DNA from: Jimgerdemannia flammicorona
Lineage: Eukaryota; Mucoromycota; Endogonomycetes; Endogonales; Endogonaceae
Direction: 5' to 3'
DNA: 11,611 bases
Assembly: GCA_003990745.1 (NCBI GenBank)
Contig: RBNI01006200.1
Coordinates: 1-11,611 of the forward strand
The notes below the pieces were generated by a model. The model was not told the origin of the DNA and did no database searches. It worked only from the letters and a program-made list of their open reading frames with translations. The position numbers and the translations under genes were made by a program. Below are positions 1-8,225 of the stretch, piece after piece (within the stretch, counting starts at the first letter, position 1; every line of letters begins with the position of its first letter).

Positions 1-246
1 CACTTCTCGTCCTTCTTCGTGAGCATCACTGAGTATTCTGTACTTGGCGTCTTCATCGTCATCGGTAGGAATCAGAACTTTCCAGAGCACAAGGTCTTTA
101 GCTTTGAAGCCGACAGGAACATCGATTTTTTCCTTGATTGCTTCCTTGAGTTTGTTGACCGACTTGCTCTTACCGATATCGACATCAAACGCATTGTTGT
201 CGGGATCCTCGCCCAGGACGAGACAGCTGAGTGTGATGTCAGTCAT
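1..246 (-). CDS. Crinkler (CRN)-family protein, N-terminal part
   Basis: An 82-codon reading frame opens with ATG at 246 and runs off the left edge without a stop. The protein begins MTDITLSCLVLGEDPDNNAF, followed by a lysine-rich helix (about residues 27-43), a KDLVLWKV motif near 50-57 and an acidic DDDED run. This order (short beta strand, hydrophobic LVLG, NAF-x-V-x-I, VxxLKxxIKxK, LxLWKV) is the pattern of the ubiquitin-like header domain of CRN proteins in fungi and oomycetes. The variable C-terminal effector or nuclease-like domain would lie left of the window. CRN proteins are reported as intracellular or secreted effectors that act in the host nucleus, and many are simply uncharacterised; nothing here shows which applies. 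The frame is CpG-rich (14 CpG in 246 bases) and uninterrupted, unlike everything to its right, so it is probably a live gene. A gene truncated outside the window cannot be excluded. Confidence 0.8.
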   Translation of the reverse strand, partial: MTDITLSCLVLGEDPDNNAFDVDIGKSKSVNKLKEAIKEKIDVPVGFKAKDLVLWKVLIPTDDDEDAKYRILSDAHEEGREV

Positions 247-653
247 GGCTAGACAGAGCGAGAAAAAAAAAGAGGTTGAGGAAGGGAAAGTCGGTTAATC
301 TTTCCATATACAGGTCGTCGTCTGCAAATGACAATATGGAGTGTGCAAAGTTAGACATTGTCGCCATCACAAGGTGCCTGAACTACCTTGATTCCTTCCT
401 GAGGTTTTGTTTGAAAGAAATTATAGGACGGGTGGACGGGTGAACGATTGTTTTTATTTACATGGGGTGGCGCAATCGACAACCCGATTTTTATAAATCG
501 CCACCTGATGTTACCTTAAAATTCAGTGACGTGTTGACAATCACCCAATGAAACGTTTATGGAATGAGCTATGTCCTCGCATCGTCCTTTCTCTCCAAGC
601 CGCGTAATTCTGTAAATCAGACCGGACATATATATACATATATCCTATCCGAT
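247..653. other. Upstream (promoter) region of the CRN gene
   Basis: No gene is visible in these 407 bases. The segment separates the CRN start codon from the LINE and keeps the CpG-containing composition of the gene. On the minus strand, reading toward the gene, there is a TATAAA-like stretch at about 491-497, roughly 250 bases before the ATG. It lies inside a small perfect hairpin (485-490 with 495-500, four-base loop), itself enclosed by a 7-bp inverted repeat (466-472 with 499-505). An 8-bp unit, GGACGGGT, is tandemly doubled at 426-441. A purine run with nine A lies at about 262-271 just upstream of the ATG. An AT-alternating stretch at about 628-645 ends close to the LINE border. None of these can be assigned a proven regulatory role. 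Confidence 0.5.
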
Positions 654-678
654 CCCCCTAGGGGGGCCCCCTCCCCCC
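654..678. repeat. C/G homopolymer tract at the LINE 3' border
   Basis: Runs of C and G alternate: five C, TA, six G, five C, T, six C. The first part is a perfect 12-bp palindrome (654-665). The tract lies where the sequence changes from CpG-containing flank to CpG-poor, C-rich LINE sequence, so it marks or sits next to the LINE 3' end. It could be the element's 3' tail in place of poly(A), which is not seen here, or it could belong to the target. The exact border is not determined. Confidence 0.55.
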
Positions 679-1036
679 TACCCCTTCCAGATGAAAGACC
701 ACTTTGTCTAACACTATTGCCACCCTCCCACCACTCTGCTCACAGATCTTTACCACCAGACTGTGACGTCAGCCCCCCTGAGGACCCCAACCCACCCACC
801 ATCCAGCCAGCAGGTCCCCCAACAGCTCCTCCCACTTTGATACCTTCTCCTGCAGCTCTAACCACATCCCTCCTCAAAAACAAAAAGCCAATGATCCACC
901 ATTCCCACCCATACCACTAGTACCCACCTTACAGTGAGCTAACTATTACCCACCCCACCTACAAGCCAAGATCTCAAGCCCTCCCAGCAACCCCCCTCCC
1001 TCACCAGCCTACGCCCCACACCCAGTCTATCCCCTA
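679..1036 (-). other. LINE 3' noncoding part
   Basis: These 358 bases follow the last recognisable ORF2 segment. Read on the minus strand they are G-rich, with many stops in the ORF2 frame and no conserved motif that I can see. The segment holds a single CpG in 661-900. No AATAAA signal or poly(A) was found before the C/G tract at 654-678. Part of it may still be ORF2 C-terminus beyond the double stop at 1034-1039. Confidence 0.45.
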
Positions 1037-4000
1037 TTACAGTCCAAAATTCCCCCAAACCTCACACTCTCCCAGCCAATGTTCTGGCATCTGTATATAG
1101 CCCCCAGCTTGCCCAACATCATAACACTCCTCATAGTCAAATTGTCTATCATCCACCAAATGCCCTATATGGAAATTCAGCATGACATTCCTCTACAACA
1201 TTCTCCACCATACCACCCAGAACTTGGGGGGAAGCCACCTCTGTACCTCAGCACTCTAGGCCCAGATATTGGTCCAGTCTCACTCCTCACTGATCCCTGC
1301 TGCCTGCCAGCCACTCGGCCAAAGGTCTTGGCCAGGCCCCTGCTGACACTCAACTCCTTCCCCAATATCGAACATAGCAAGTAGAGCACTTCCCAGGAGT
1401 AATCTATCCCAATGCCACATATTAGGCCCCCACACCTCCTCCCCCTCATTGCCTTGCCAGCGTAGGCCAATTTGGTGTGCTCTGTCAGCCATGCCCCACC
1501 AAAAGCCCTTGAACTGCAGCCGCTTAGTACCATTCAGCCCCACCAGAGAGAGCAGATCTCTGGAAGACCCTCGAGGGGATGTGCGCATCTCCTATACCTT
1601 CTTCAACAGAGGTACCCAACTGCTACCTTGCAGTTCCACAGCTCTCTTCAACCACCAGGCTCACAGGCAGTATAGCCTCTTAGGAAAGTCTACCAATCCA
1701 AGACCCCCCCTTACTACTGGTCTCGCAAGAGTATCCCAACTGACCTGGGACCTCCTCCCCACCCAGATCCAATCCCTAGTCACCTTTATCAGCTTCTTCA
1801 CCACCCATGCTGGGAAGTCAAGGTGATATGCCACATACCACAGCTTGGGGAACTAATATACATTCAGAATTGATACCTGCCCAGCTAGAGAGATATGGTA
1901 GCCACCCCACTCTCGAAGGGCCTCTCCCCAAATGTTCACCCTGCTCTCCCACCACCCTCGTGGCAGGATGGAGCCATATACAGAGAGGAAGATGCCCAGA
2001 TACCGCATCACCTCACCAGCAGGGACAATTGTTCCAATGACGTCTCCGCCCACCAGTCCATTCCCTAGCACCATTGTCTCACACTTATGCCAGTTGAGCT
2101 TTGCCCCCAAGTGGGCCTCATACCATTCCACAGTCTCCTGAAGCACCTCTACATCTGCCACCGACCCAAGTCCAACCACTATATTATCAGCAAAGGCCCC
2201 CACCTTCCACCCTATATCATATATAGAGAGCCCCACCACCTTCTAGTGAATCCTATCCATCAATGGCTCCAGCAAAAGGGCATAAAGAATAGGAGACAGA
2301 GGGTCCCCCTGAGGAACTCCTCTCCCTAAGGAAAATACCCTCTCATGGTGACCATTACACATCAGAGCTACCCGACTGCTCTCCAGCAGACTTAATATAG
2401 AGGCCCTAAACCTTGGGGGAACCCCAATATGGTCCAATACCTTGCCCAGCCACACCCACCATACTTGGTCATAGGCCTTCTCCTGGTTCAAAAAGACCAA
2501 CCTTCTATCTAAGCCACAAGCTCGGGCCCCCTTAATAATACCATGAACCTATGCAGTCCCATCTCATATAAGTCTGCCCCCAACAAAGCCCTGCTGCTCC
2601 TCCCCCAGCACCTGTTGGACAACTTTCTGCAGCCTTGCAACAATCACCTTAGTCACCATCTTCCTATCCATGTCCAGAAGTATGATCAGCCTCCAGTTCT
2701 TCCAGTCTTCCCTCCTTCCCTTGTCTTTGTACAATAAGGCCACCAGCCCAAGATCCTGCTCTCCAACCCACTCACCTCTCTGAAGAACATGGTTACAGAG
2801 AGCAGCCATCTCACCCAACACTCCGGGGACATTTACCATCTTCTTCCAGAAGTCCCACAACAGTCCATCCTCTCCTGGCACCATCTCAAGTTTAGTTGCT
2901 GCCAGGATACTTTGGATCTCCTCACCCTACACCAGTAAGATCAAGTCACCCAGTCTAGCTACTTGTGGAGACCTCCACTCTTCAAGTGTATCTGCAATCC
3001 CCACATCATCAACACCCCCTTCTCCCTCACTCTACAATCCCTGCCATCTCTCCTTCAACTCTCCCAAGATTTGTTGTGTGCCATGTAATATATCCCCATC
3101 AGCATCCAGAACCCCATCCCACCAATGTCACACTCTCCTAGCTTTGAGAAGTCTCGATAAGTACCTAGAAGGCCACTCACCCTCCTCAAGCCCCTGCCAT
3201 CATAGCCTCACAGCTATGCCCCACATATAATTCTCCTCCTCTTCCCTCAACACCTGTTGTAGTTCCACTATCTCCAATTTCGCCCTCTCGATCCTCCAAT
3301 CCTCCACCCCAACAACAGTGAGCAAATCTGCCCAATCCATTTGTAGTCTCCTCAGCCTGCTGGAAGTACACCTCATGCGCTTCCTCCTTTGCCTCCCAGC
3401 CTCTCTACCAGCCCCTCCCCAATAAACCCTCACCACCTCTTTCAATTTCATCCAGCGGACATCCACCAGCAAATCCTCATGCCTCCAGTTAAAAACCCTA
3501 GCCTGAATGTCCTCCACCCACGATTCCCACAACCCCTTCTCAGCCAGCAGGGAGGAGTTAAGGTGCCAATGTCTGGGTCCATCTCCACTCCCCCCAAACT
3601 GCCTCTGCCCCAAAAGACCCCAGTGATCAGACCATAGGCACCACTCCACCTCCAATACCCTCCAAACATCTGAACCCCAACACTCCACTGTCAGAATCCA
3701 GTCAATCCTCGTGTCCAAGCCATTCACCCAATGTGTATAGACCCTGGCATCCCCCCACCTAGTCCTGCCCATATTCCCCAAGGAGCTCAACATCTCTACC
3801 TCCTCCCATGCATCCAGACCTCCACTTCTACCCCCAGCACTCCTCCCTCCATCAGTCCTGTCCAGACGCAGATCCCTGACCATATTAAAGTCTCCACCAA
3901 GCACATCGACCCCTTCCTCCAAGAGAATACCCTCCTCCAGTAGCCCCCTAATCCATGCAGTCCTCTCACCCCTATCTGCAGGGCAGTAGCAAGAGCCCAC

Positions 4001-4301
4001 CTTCACCGATTCCCACCCTGGCCAATGCCAATCTCCCCAGACCAAGTGATCCCCCCAGCTCCTGATTCCCCCCAAGTCACCTCTACCCTTTCTCACCAAA
4101 ATTGCTACCTTTCCAAACCAAGCAGCAGTCCCACCCCATTCCCTAGTCTATTCTACCTGATTATTCTCATCCTCACATTGAACATCCTATAGTAAAGAGA
4201 TCAGCCTCCAAACCCTTGAGCTAAGTAAAAATGTTCCTCCACTGCCCAGTGCCCCTTAACCCATTCACATTCAATGATAAAATGTTAGTTGTACTATTCA
4301 T
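1037..4301 (-). pseudogene. LINE ORF2: endonuclease / reverse transcriptase, broken
   Basis: The frame opens with ATG at 4301, 31 bp after the ORF1 stop, and reaches LSLNVNGLRG, the usual start of the LINE endonuclease domain. A frameshift near 4195-4205 moves it to the frame used from about 4190 down to 1037. Endonuclease marks follow: GGDFN (Asp codon 3890-3892), RIDWIL and SDHWG (SDH at 3623-3631). The RT domain starts near 2885 (PGEDGLLWDFW, ALLYKDKG) and includes motif A as FLNQEKAYD (Asn codon 2486-2488), motif B GVPQGDPLSP and motif C as AFADN (Asn codon 2183-2185). Active LINEs have Asp at both Asn positions. A thumb-like segment (LPKLWYVAYHLDFPAW, GGLGL) lies near 1840-1690. A degenerate zf-RVT-like end with a Cys and then H-x4-C lies near 1130-1060. 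All internal stops found are TAG or TGA, as expected from CAG or CGA codons. The 3' limit is uncertain. Confidence 0.85.
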
Positions 4302-4332
4302 AAGGAATAATGTTATATTGTGGTCCCATCCT

Positions 4333-6360
4333 CTACAAGTCCACATTCTGCTCCTCCTGCACCACATCCAAGTCATGTTCAGCAACTAGCTCTCTCTCCC
4401 CTACTTCCTGTGCCGCCAATGCTCCCAGAAGCTCTACCATTGCCCCATCTTCCCTCTCCTCAAATTCCTCATGGTACTCCAGACAGACCTCCTGCCAGAG
4501 CTGCAAACCATGACACTCCGCCCAGCAGTAGGCTGCCCTCTCACCAGCAACCACCCCCAGCTCTGCCTTCCTCACCTCATCCACCTCATACCCCTCCTCC
4601 TCTAGGAATATACCCAGAATCTCCACCTTCAATGCCTCCATCATTCCATCACCATGCAAAATCCATGCCCAATGCTCCTCAGGCATCGTCTGCAGGTCCA
4701 CTTCTCCCAAAGTATCTGCTGTGAGATTATCCATCACCTTGCGCATCCACAACAAGTTCCCCACCTCCTTTCCTCCTGGAGTCCCTGGCCACTCTGTATC
4801 TAGCATTGTAGTATCAGCACCTACACTAGCAGTCTCATCCCACTCTTCCTCAGGAATATCCACCAGCTCGTCCTCTCCAACTGCCACCACCTGACCCCCT
4901 TGCCCCACATCAGGGACCCCAAAGCACACCTGCTGGGCCCCCTGCATCCATGTATCCTCCGTCATCCCTCTCTTCCCACCTGGGCCCCTCCTGATAAGTG
5001 GGGGGGGAGTGGTATCCAACTCCAGCTCCCATACTTCAAAGGTACTATCAGCAAATGGGTTCTTGTCCAGCTTCCCCCCAGCCTCTGCCTCCTTTGCCGC
5101 TACCTCCTCTCCTCCTTTACCAGCCCAGACACTGGTCTCTGCACCTCCAGACCCCTCAGTTACAACCAATGTCTTTGTCACCCCTCCTGTCATACTTGCC
5201 AACAACTCCCTCTGCCTCTTGCATCCCTGGGCTCGCTCCCACTGCTTCTTATCCATGCAGACATGCTTCCTGCCCACAACCTCCAGATGCATTGACTCCT
5301 CATACAGTTGCCAGGCCTTCGCCCTCCTCTCCACAGCACCACTCATCTCCTCCAGTGCCTCCAACAAGTCCTCCTCCTCCTCTTCACTCCCTTTCACCCT
5401 TGACACCTTGCAGACAATGGCCCCCCACATCAGTACTGAGGGTCAGTCACTTGCCTTCCCTGTGGCCTCCTTTCCTGCCAGCTGAATCCTTATATCAACA
5501 TCACCCGTCCTGATTGTAGTCCCCTCCCACACCTGAAAGCCAATATCCACCATATCACCATACTCAATCATCACCTCCTCCACCCTCTTCCTAGTCTCCT
5601 CCTTAGTTACTATGGGCACCCCCTTCACCAGAAGCTGCACCACCCTGGGGTCCCATTGCAAGTACTGCACTATGGGGACCACCACCTCCCCAACCATGAC
5701 TCCAGTCTTCAGTGTCTCATCCAATGGGCCAACTTCCTCGAAGCCCACCTCGACCCTCTCCAGACCCTTCAAAAACTTCACCAAAGCTGCCCCAGCCACC
5801 TGCTTTGAGACAAGCCCCAGAACCATCCTCACCGTCACTGCTAAGCCCTGGAAGCACAAGATCACCATAAACTCTGAGATTGATTTCTTGAGTAACAGTG
5901 CCACTGCCAGCCCTGTTACACTATCCGCCAGGTCCCCCTTCCACATCAGGAGCCCCTGCCCCTCCTGGCCATCAGCCATCACATCTCTTTTTTTTTTCTG
6001 ATTCCCCATCACACTCCCATCAATAGTCACACCCCCAGCCACCGCACCTCCAGCCCCTACACCTACACTCCCAGCCTGAGCACTGCCCCCCCTTCCAAGG
6101 TTCACCTTACCCTTCCCCTCAGCACCACCAGCCCTACTACCCACTGGCCACCCACTCCCCTTGACCTTGTCTACGAAACTTGGGAGACCAGACCTTCCCC
6201 CATTGCCACTGGGCACCAGCCCCCCTCCAGAGCCTTCTCCCTTCTTCAGTCCTCCGAAGGCCCCCATCTCCAGACTATAACCCCTCCCCACCTGCTGCCA
6301 GTCAAAGGCCCTAGATCCACCCGACCTAGTATGTGCACCTGAATGGTCATTGCTCTTCAT
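4333..6360 (-). pseudogene. LINE ORF1 (RNA-binding Gag-like protein), one in-frame stop
   Basis: ATG at 6360 opens 305 codons. A TGA at 5443-5445 interrupts, and the same frame continues to a stop at 4333, about 675 codons in all. Residues 1-125 are Gly/Ser-rich and low in complexity, followed by a lysine cluster (NQKKKRD). About residues 160-300 contain FMVILCFQGLAV, ALVKFLKGLE and LLVKGVPIVTKEETRKRVEE, the strand-helix rhythm of the RRM-like part of L1/Tx1-type ORF1 proteins. The stop falls where such proteins normally lead into WG-x-x-V and a CCHC knuckle. Here MWGAIVCKVSRVKGS is present but the Cys/His set is not complete. The rest is acidic and E/W-rich, with no domain I recognise. ORF1 proteins normally coat the LINE RNA in a cytoplasmic RNP. 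An upstream start is unlikely because the sequence beyond 6360 contains stops. Confidence 0.75.
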
Positions 6361-6445
6361 GTTGCTAGTTGCCTTTCACCAAAAACATTGTTGAAAGTGT
6401 TGCTTGAGTCTTGTGTCACCTGAATGTTACCGGTGAAAGTTTTGT
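6361..6445 (-). other. LINE 5' leader / junction with the LTR element
   Basis: These 85 bases lie between the stop of the open segment ending at 6446 and the ORF1 ATG. They contain no ORF. This short leader must hold the LINE 5' end, or else the 5' end lies further right in the segment called unassigned (6446-6637). No promoter motif was recognised. A perfect 18-bp AT palindrome lies just outside, at 6453-6470. Confidence 0.35.
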
Positions 6446-6637
6446 TCATTTGTAGATTATATATAATCTATCTACAGCAGTAGTGTTTTTCCAGGTAAGG
6501 CCAGTGGAGTTTCTGATGTAGATTAAGTCTGCTGCTGGGAGGTTCTGCAACTGTTCTCCAATTGCATAGTAGGCCTGTAGCTGATAGACTTGCAGTAAAT
6601 GTCTGGCCAAAGTGAGGTTCTCCTGATGGATCTGAAT
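6446..6637 (-). pseudogene. Unassigned helical coding fragment before the LINE
   Basis: A 63-codon open segment without ATG lies between in-frame stops at 6638-6640 and 6446-6448. It reads like real protein: a Leu/Gln-rich amphipathic stretch (LTLARHLLQVYQLQAYYAIG) followed by a mixed tail (LPAADLIYIRN, VDRLYIIYK). It is in a different frame from the Gag-pol frame to its right, so a frameshift or a separate ORF must be assumed. I do not recognise the family. It could be the last part of the LTR element, a small upstream ORF of the LINE, or an artefact of composition. Its end lies 85 bases before LINE ORF1. Confidence 0.35.
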
Positions 6638-6640
6638 TCA

Positions 6641-7006
6641 GTTATCTCCTCTCTTCAAAGTGTGGATTGCAATATCATGACTGAGATGGATCTTCTGATG
6701 CCTGCAGTCTCTACAGTCTGGGTGTCTTCTATGGTTGCAATATTCCATTACTTGGAAATGATGTTCCCAGTTGGATCTCTTGTTATCTTGGGAATTGATA
6801 CCCATCTTGGTCATAAGTTGGTGGAAGAGTAGACAAGGGGTATACTTCTATCTGAGTGAAGAGGCCTTATCCTCTAAATCAGCTTTACAACTTAGTAATA
6901 ACTTCTTGGAAGGTAGTTGACTGTGCAACTATATTTGGGGGCTCTGGTTTCTGGGGTCTCTGTCTCTCCTGTTGGTCTAGTAGATGGCACTGATAGCAGT
7001 AGTCTC
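6641..7006 (-). pseudogene. Continuation of the Gag-pol frame beyond the inserted retroposon
   Basis: If the insertion 7024-8208 and one copy of its duplication are ignored, the retropepsin frame continues here without a frame change. It has a Gln/Pro-rich composition with phrases such as PEPPNIVAQSTTFQEV and LPPTYDQDGYQFP. It is interrupted by about ten TAA, TAG or TGA codons, again mostly where Gln or Arg would fit. No RT motif is visible, although RT would be expected within a few hundred residues of the protease. Because this strand is C-rich and poor in G and T, an open-looking frame is partly expected from composition, so the coding claim is modest. Confidence 0.35.
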
Positions 7007-7023
7007 AGAGAGAGTGGAAGACC
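7007..7023. repeat. Target-site duplication, left copy (17 bp)
   Basis: AGAGAGAGTGGAAGACC is repeated exactly at 8209-8225, on either side of the poly(A)-tailed insertion. Length and position are typical of LINE-type target-primed reverse transcription. Confidence 0.9.
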
Positions 7024-8167
7024 GCCACCCCTTTCTCTGCTATCTTACCAGTTACAATAGTTTGGTAGGTAACCTTCTGAGTCCACTTTCTACAATTATT
7101 ACCCCCTCTACCTTGAGTTGGTTTGCTGTACCTATTGCAGGACAGTGGGGGGAAGGCAATGGTGTTGAGTTGCTCCTTTATTGGTGTCAGATCAGTGTCT
7201 TCTCCACTTTTTCACAGTTTCTAGTATCTTTGGCTGCATCTGGAGTGCATCTGTTTTGGTATGACACCTTCTTCCTTTTGCTGTTACCAACAAGGTACTA
7301 TCTTGATGTATCATGGACTGCATAGGGAGTCAGCTGATCTTGGGCATCAAGTGCTCAGTATAGGTTACCTGCAGGTCCTTGGTATCTGTGGTAGGGCCCT
7401 CTGGCTTTGGCGAGCTTTCTGGCAAGTGCAGTTCTAGTGTAGGTGACTGCTTTTCAGATGTTGTCAGGATGGGAGGGGAGATGGCTATCACAGATAAAAG
7501 GAAGAGTAATAATGGTGAACCAGTAGGGTGCTAGGCTAGGAGTGGTCATTGGGGCTGGAGTGAGTGCTGCTTCAGTGGGACCTTTTGATTGGTGTGGAGT
7601 GGTTAGGTGATAGGTAACACTCTTGGCTTCTTTTGGTGATTCAGCAGGTTGGGCCCCAGTTATTGAGGTAGATCAGGAGGCCCAAGACTATCCATTTCAG
7701 GCATCTTGGCTGCACTCAACTAGAACTAAGAGCTGATATGGTAATGTGATCAAGGCCTGCAGGTTTGAGTAGTGGGGTATTGGGGGTCTCCTCCTGCCTT
7801 ACATGTAAGTTCTTTACTCACCTCAACTGAGAGAACCAGGCCCTATCCACCATGATGTACTTTGATAGGAGTTTTTTCTTTGTCTGTCATTCTCTTTGGA
7901 GTGGCAGGGGCTATTCTATTCAGCTCAGGTATAGCCTTATACATATGTTGGGGTCTTGGGCATGTGCTTTCGGTCATTGATATATAGCTGGGCTCTCCCT
8001 AGTGGTAGAGAGAGTATAGTGCATAGAATGAGGTATGGGCCACTATAGACCCTGTTGTGTCTGGTATGATTGAGCTGCTGAACAATAGCTAGCCTAGGTT
8101 AATAGGGAGACAGTGCTTGATGGGTAGTGGGGGAGGGTTTTGGCCTATATAGTCTAGGTTCCCTTTC

Positions 8168-8173
8168 AATAAA
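8168..8173 (+). promoter_or_regulatory. Polyadenylation signal of the inserted retroposon
   Basis: AATAAA is followed after 21 bases by the A-run that starts at 8195. This is the expected spacing between a poly(A) signal and cleavage site and confirms the plus orientation of the source RNA. Confidence 0.75.
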
Positions 8174-8194
8174 AATCCATGGGACATTGAGTCC

Positions 8195-8208
8195 AAAAAA
8201 AAAAAAAA
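8195..8208 (+). repeat. Poly(A) tail of the retroposon
   Basis: A run of A directly precedes the right copy of the target-site duplication. The A at 8209 may belong to either the tail or the duplication. Confidence 0.85.
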
Positions 8209-8225
8209 AGAGAGAGTGGAAGACC
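8209..8225. repeat. Target-site duplication, right copy (17 bp)
   Basis: This copy is identical to 7007-7023. Collapsing the two copies rejoins the minus-strand Gag-pol frame without a frame change, which independently supports the insertion model. Confidence 0.9.

Larger units (their letters stand above)
654..6445 (-). mobile_element. LINE (non-LTR retrotransposon), L1/Tx1-like, decayed
   Basis: A two-ORF LINE of about 5.8 kb on the minus strand. It has a short 5' leader, ORF1 (6360-4333) and ORF2 (4301 to about 1037) carrying an apurinic-type endonuclease, reverse transcriptase and C-terminal zinc-finger-like region, then a noncoding 3' part. The RT sequence style (FLxQEKAYDxV, GVPQGDPLSPILYALLLEPL, LNWHKCE after motif C, LPKLW then GGLGL) resembles L1/Tx1-type LINEs; the clade is inferred by eye. 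The element seems close to full length, yet both ORFs are broken. The coding strand is strongly G-rich and C-poor, and CpG is nearly absent. Borders are approximate: the left is set by the composition change at about 654, the right by the end of a different open segment at 6446. No target-site duplication could be recognised at the two ends. Confidence 0.85.
7024..8208 (+). mobile_element. Poly(A)-tailed retroposon of unknown family
   Basis: A 1,185-bp plus-strand insert bounded by a perfect 17-bp duplication. It ends in AATAAA (8168-8173) and, 21 bases later, a run of at least 14 A. Together these show integration of a polyadenylated RNA by LINE-type machinery. The insert is CpG-poor. No reading frame on either strand is convincingly coding: the longest plus frame (to 7325) starts in the flanking sequence and has no recognisable domain, and minus frames are open in places but carry many stops. 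It could be the 5'-truncated 3' end of another LINE, a SINE-like or non-autonomous element, or a processed gene copy. It is in the opposite direction to the LINE at 654-6445 and shows no obvious similarity by eye to that LINE's 3' end. Confidence 0.85.

Noticed and set aside
466..505. Nested inverted repeats upstream of the CRN gene as a terminator or riboswitch
   Set aside because: The stems are only 6-7 bp and the context is eukaryotic. A terminator or riboswitch reading is not supported.
1177..1533. Minus-strand frame of 118 codons overlapping ORF2
   Set aside because: The ORF2 frame at the same place, allowing stops, gives a continuous match to a LINE C-terminus with the H-x4-C end, so this alternative frame is a shadow.
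564..5513. Several plus-strand open frames across the LINE (e.g. 564-920, 4320-4724, 4998-5513)
   Set aside because: They are Pro/Ser/Leu-rich mirror frames of the C-rich strand opposite LINE ORFs, lack domains, and lie on the wrong strand for the recognised proteins.
6934..6944. Plus-strand TTTGGGGGCTC resembling the primer-binding site
   Set aside because: Only the acceptor-like 11 bases match. No LTR end or Gag follows on the plus strand, and the minus strand here continues the Gag-pol frame. Treated as chance or a minor echo of the motif.
6984..7325. Plus-strand frame of 113 codons at the left end of the retroposon
   Set aside because: It starts in the flanking LTR element and crosses the duplication, so it cannot be an original gene. 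It shows no recognisable domain.
7024..8208. Minus-strand coding in the retroposon
   Set aside because: Some minus frames are open over short stretches, but that strand is C-rich and G/T-poor, which lowers stop frequency by itself. The AATAAA plus poly(A) shows the source RNA was plus-strand.
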